This document shows positions 12,925 to 13,329 of a stretch of 13,329 nt of DNA, one piece after another. Position numbers and translations under genes: made by a program. This DNA comes from Syntrophomonas sp. (GTDB lineage Bacteria > Bacillota > Syntrophomonadia > Syntrophomonadales > Syntrophomonadaceae): positions 1 through 13,329 of the forward strand of contig PWPP01000035.1 in NCBI GenBank assembly GCA_003558625.1, in the 5' to 3' direction. The notes beneath the pieces are model-generated. The model made no database searches, was not told the origin of the DNA, and saw nothing but the letters and a program-made list of their open reading frames with translations. How positions within the stretch are numbered: the stretch's first letter is position 1; each line of letters starts with the position of its first letter.

Positions 12925-13076
12925 CCGGACAGAGCCGCTGACCGGCCAAAACGTACGGGGGCCATTTTCGGGCATAGGGGTTAAGCCGCTGCGATAAGCT
13001 ATGGTTTGCCTGCCAAACCTCTTGACTGCTGCCGGGCCGGGGCAGCGCAGGTGAGGCGGTCAGTGGGGCTGTCCGG
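12925..13076. other. Nested multi-hairpin structure between convergent genes
   Basis: CCGGACAG...CTGACCG (12925-12944) is complementary to CGGTCAG...CTGTCCGG (13057-13076) at 17 of 20 positions. Enclosed are GGTTTG/CAAACC (13003-13019, perfect, loop of five) and GCTGCC/GGCAGC (13028-13046, perfect); GGCC/GGCC (12944-12963) is weak and overlaps the outer stem by one base. There is no T run after any stem, so a simple terminator is unlikely. The right arm overlaps the last codons of the SOUL gene. It could be a structured RNA or a palindromic element. Confidence 0.5.
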
Positions 13077-13329
13077 TTGTTTGCGGGAGAGAAATCACTT
13101 CTATTAACAGCTCATTCCGTTTCAAAAACCCGGGGATAAAAGGCGGATTATACCGTGCCAGTTCCATGGGGCCGGTAACGGGTATATTTTTTTCCCGCAA
13201 CCACTCCAGCAGTTCTTGCTTCTTTTGCTCCAGCAAGGGGGGATTGACCGTACCGGAAAAACGCAAAGCCGCCATTTGGCGGCGGGGAATCTCCTTAAGC
13301 TGGAGTTGGGGAAGCAGGGGCCGGGGCAG
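13060..13329 (-). CDS. SOUL family heme-binding protein, C-terminal part, N-terminus outside window
   Basis: 89 codons and a stop are visible on the - strand; the frame stays open through the right edge, so the N-terminus is missing. LKEIPRRQMAALRFSGTVN and, near the end, ARYNPPFIPGFLKRNELLIEV are the hallmark pattern of SOUL/HEBP proteins (usually YNPPxxPxxxRRNEV). These proteins bind heme in eukaryotes; in bacteria the role is largely unknown, with heme binding or storage inferred from homology. An internal Met at 13275 is not the likely start because family-like sequence continues upstream. The gene converges on dinB, and its stop overlaps the right arm of the inverted repeat at 13057-13076. 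Confidence 0.88.
   Translation of the reverse strand: MPRPLLPQLQLKEIPRRQMAALRFSGTVNPPLLEQKKQELLEWLREKNIPVTGPMELARYNPPFIPGFLKRNELLIEVISLPQTTGQPH

Overview
The window looks like chromosomal DNA of a moderately GC-rich Gram-positive bacterium, probably a Clostridia/Peptococcaceae-type Firmicute. The reasons are AddAB-type (not RecBCD-type) recombination nucleases, strong AGGAGG-like ribosome sites, use of TTG and GTG starts, a TspO-like membrane protein of Firmicute type and a secreted NodB-type deacetylase. This placement is inference from gene types and style; no 16S rRNA or other marker is present.

Layout. Positions 1-4433 hold a translationally coupled addB-addA pair on the + strand: the C-terminal third of AddB (truncated by the window edge) and a complete AddA helicase-nuclease. 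Both keep their PD-(D/E)XK nuclease residues, and AddB keeps its four iron-sulfur cysteines. After a 584-base gap comes a TspO/MBR-like membrane protein (5018-5827, +). Next, on the - strand, is a large membrane-anchored protein joining a polysaccharide deacetylase (NodB) domain to a DUF4015-type glycosidase-like domain (6303-8348). Upstream of it, also on the - strand, is an uncharacterised lipoprotein or membrane-anchored protein (8839-9708). From 10189 the + strand carries a broken GNAT acetyltransferase gene, a small zinc-ribbon protein (10940-11209) and DNA polymerase IV (11689-12915). The C-terminal end of a SOUL heme-binding protein enters from the right edge on the - strand.

The most unusual part is the non-coding DNA. 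A repeat of about 205 bp with nested palindromes occurs three times in the same orientation (5801-6005, 8391-8595, 11218-11419). Its copies touch or invade gene ends: one supplies the last residues of the TspO-like protein, one begins a few bases after the zinc-ribbon stop codon, and one lies in the leader of the deacetylase gene. Two copies carry extra tandem units at their right end, of 42 bp and 26 bp. Shorter motifs related to the left arm (GGGACGGTT-like) occur at 10606-10661. The element looks like a REP- or MITE-type family moved by an enzyme encoded elsewhere. Other structured non-coding DNA is a pair of abutting hairpins at 10090-10152 and a nested multi-hairpin structure at 12925-13076.

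Functionally, addAB and dinB are both DNA repair genes but are not linked in one operon. The deacetylase-glycosidase fusion and the lipoprotein are cell-surface genes on the same strand and may once have been co-transcribed; a repeat copy now separates them.
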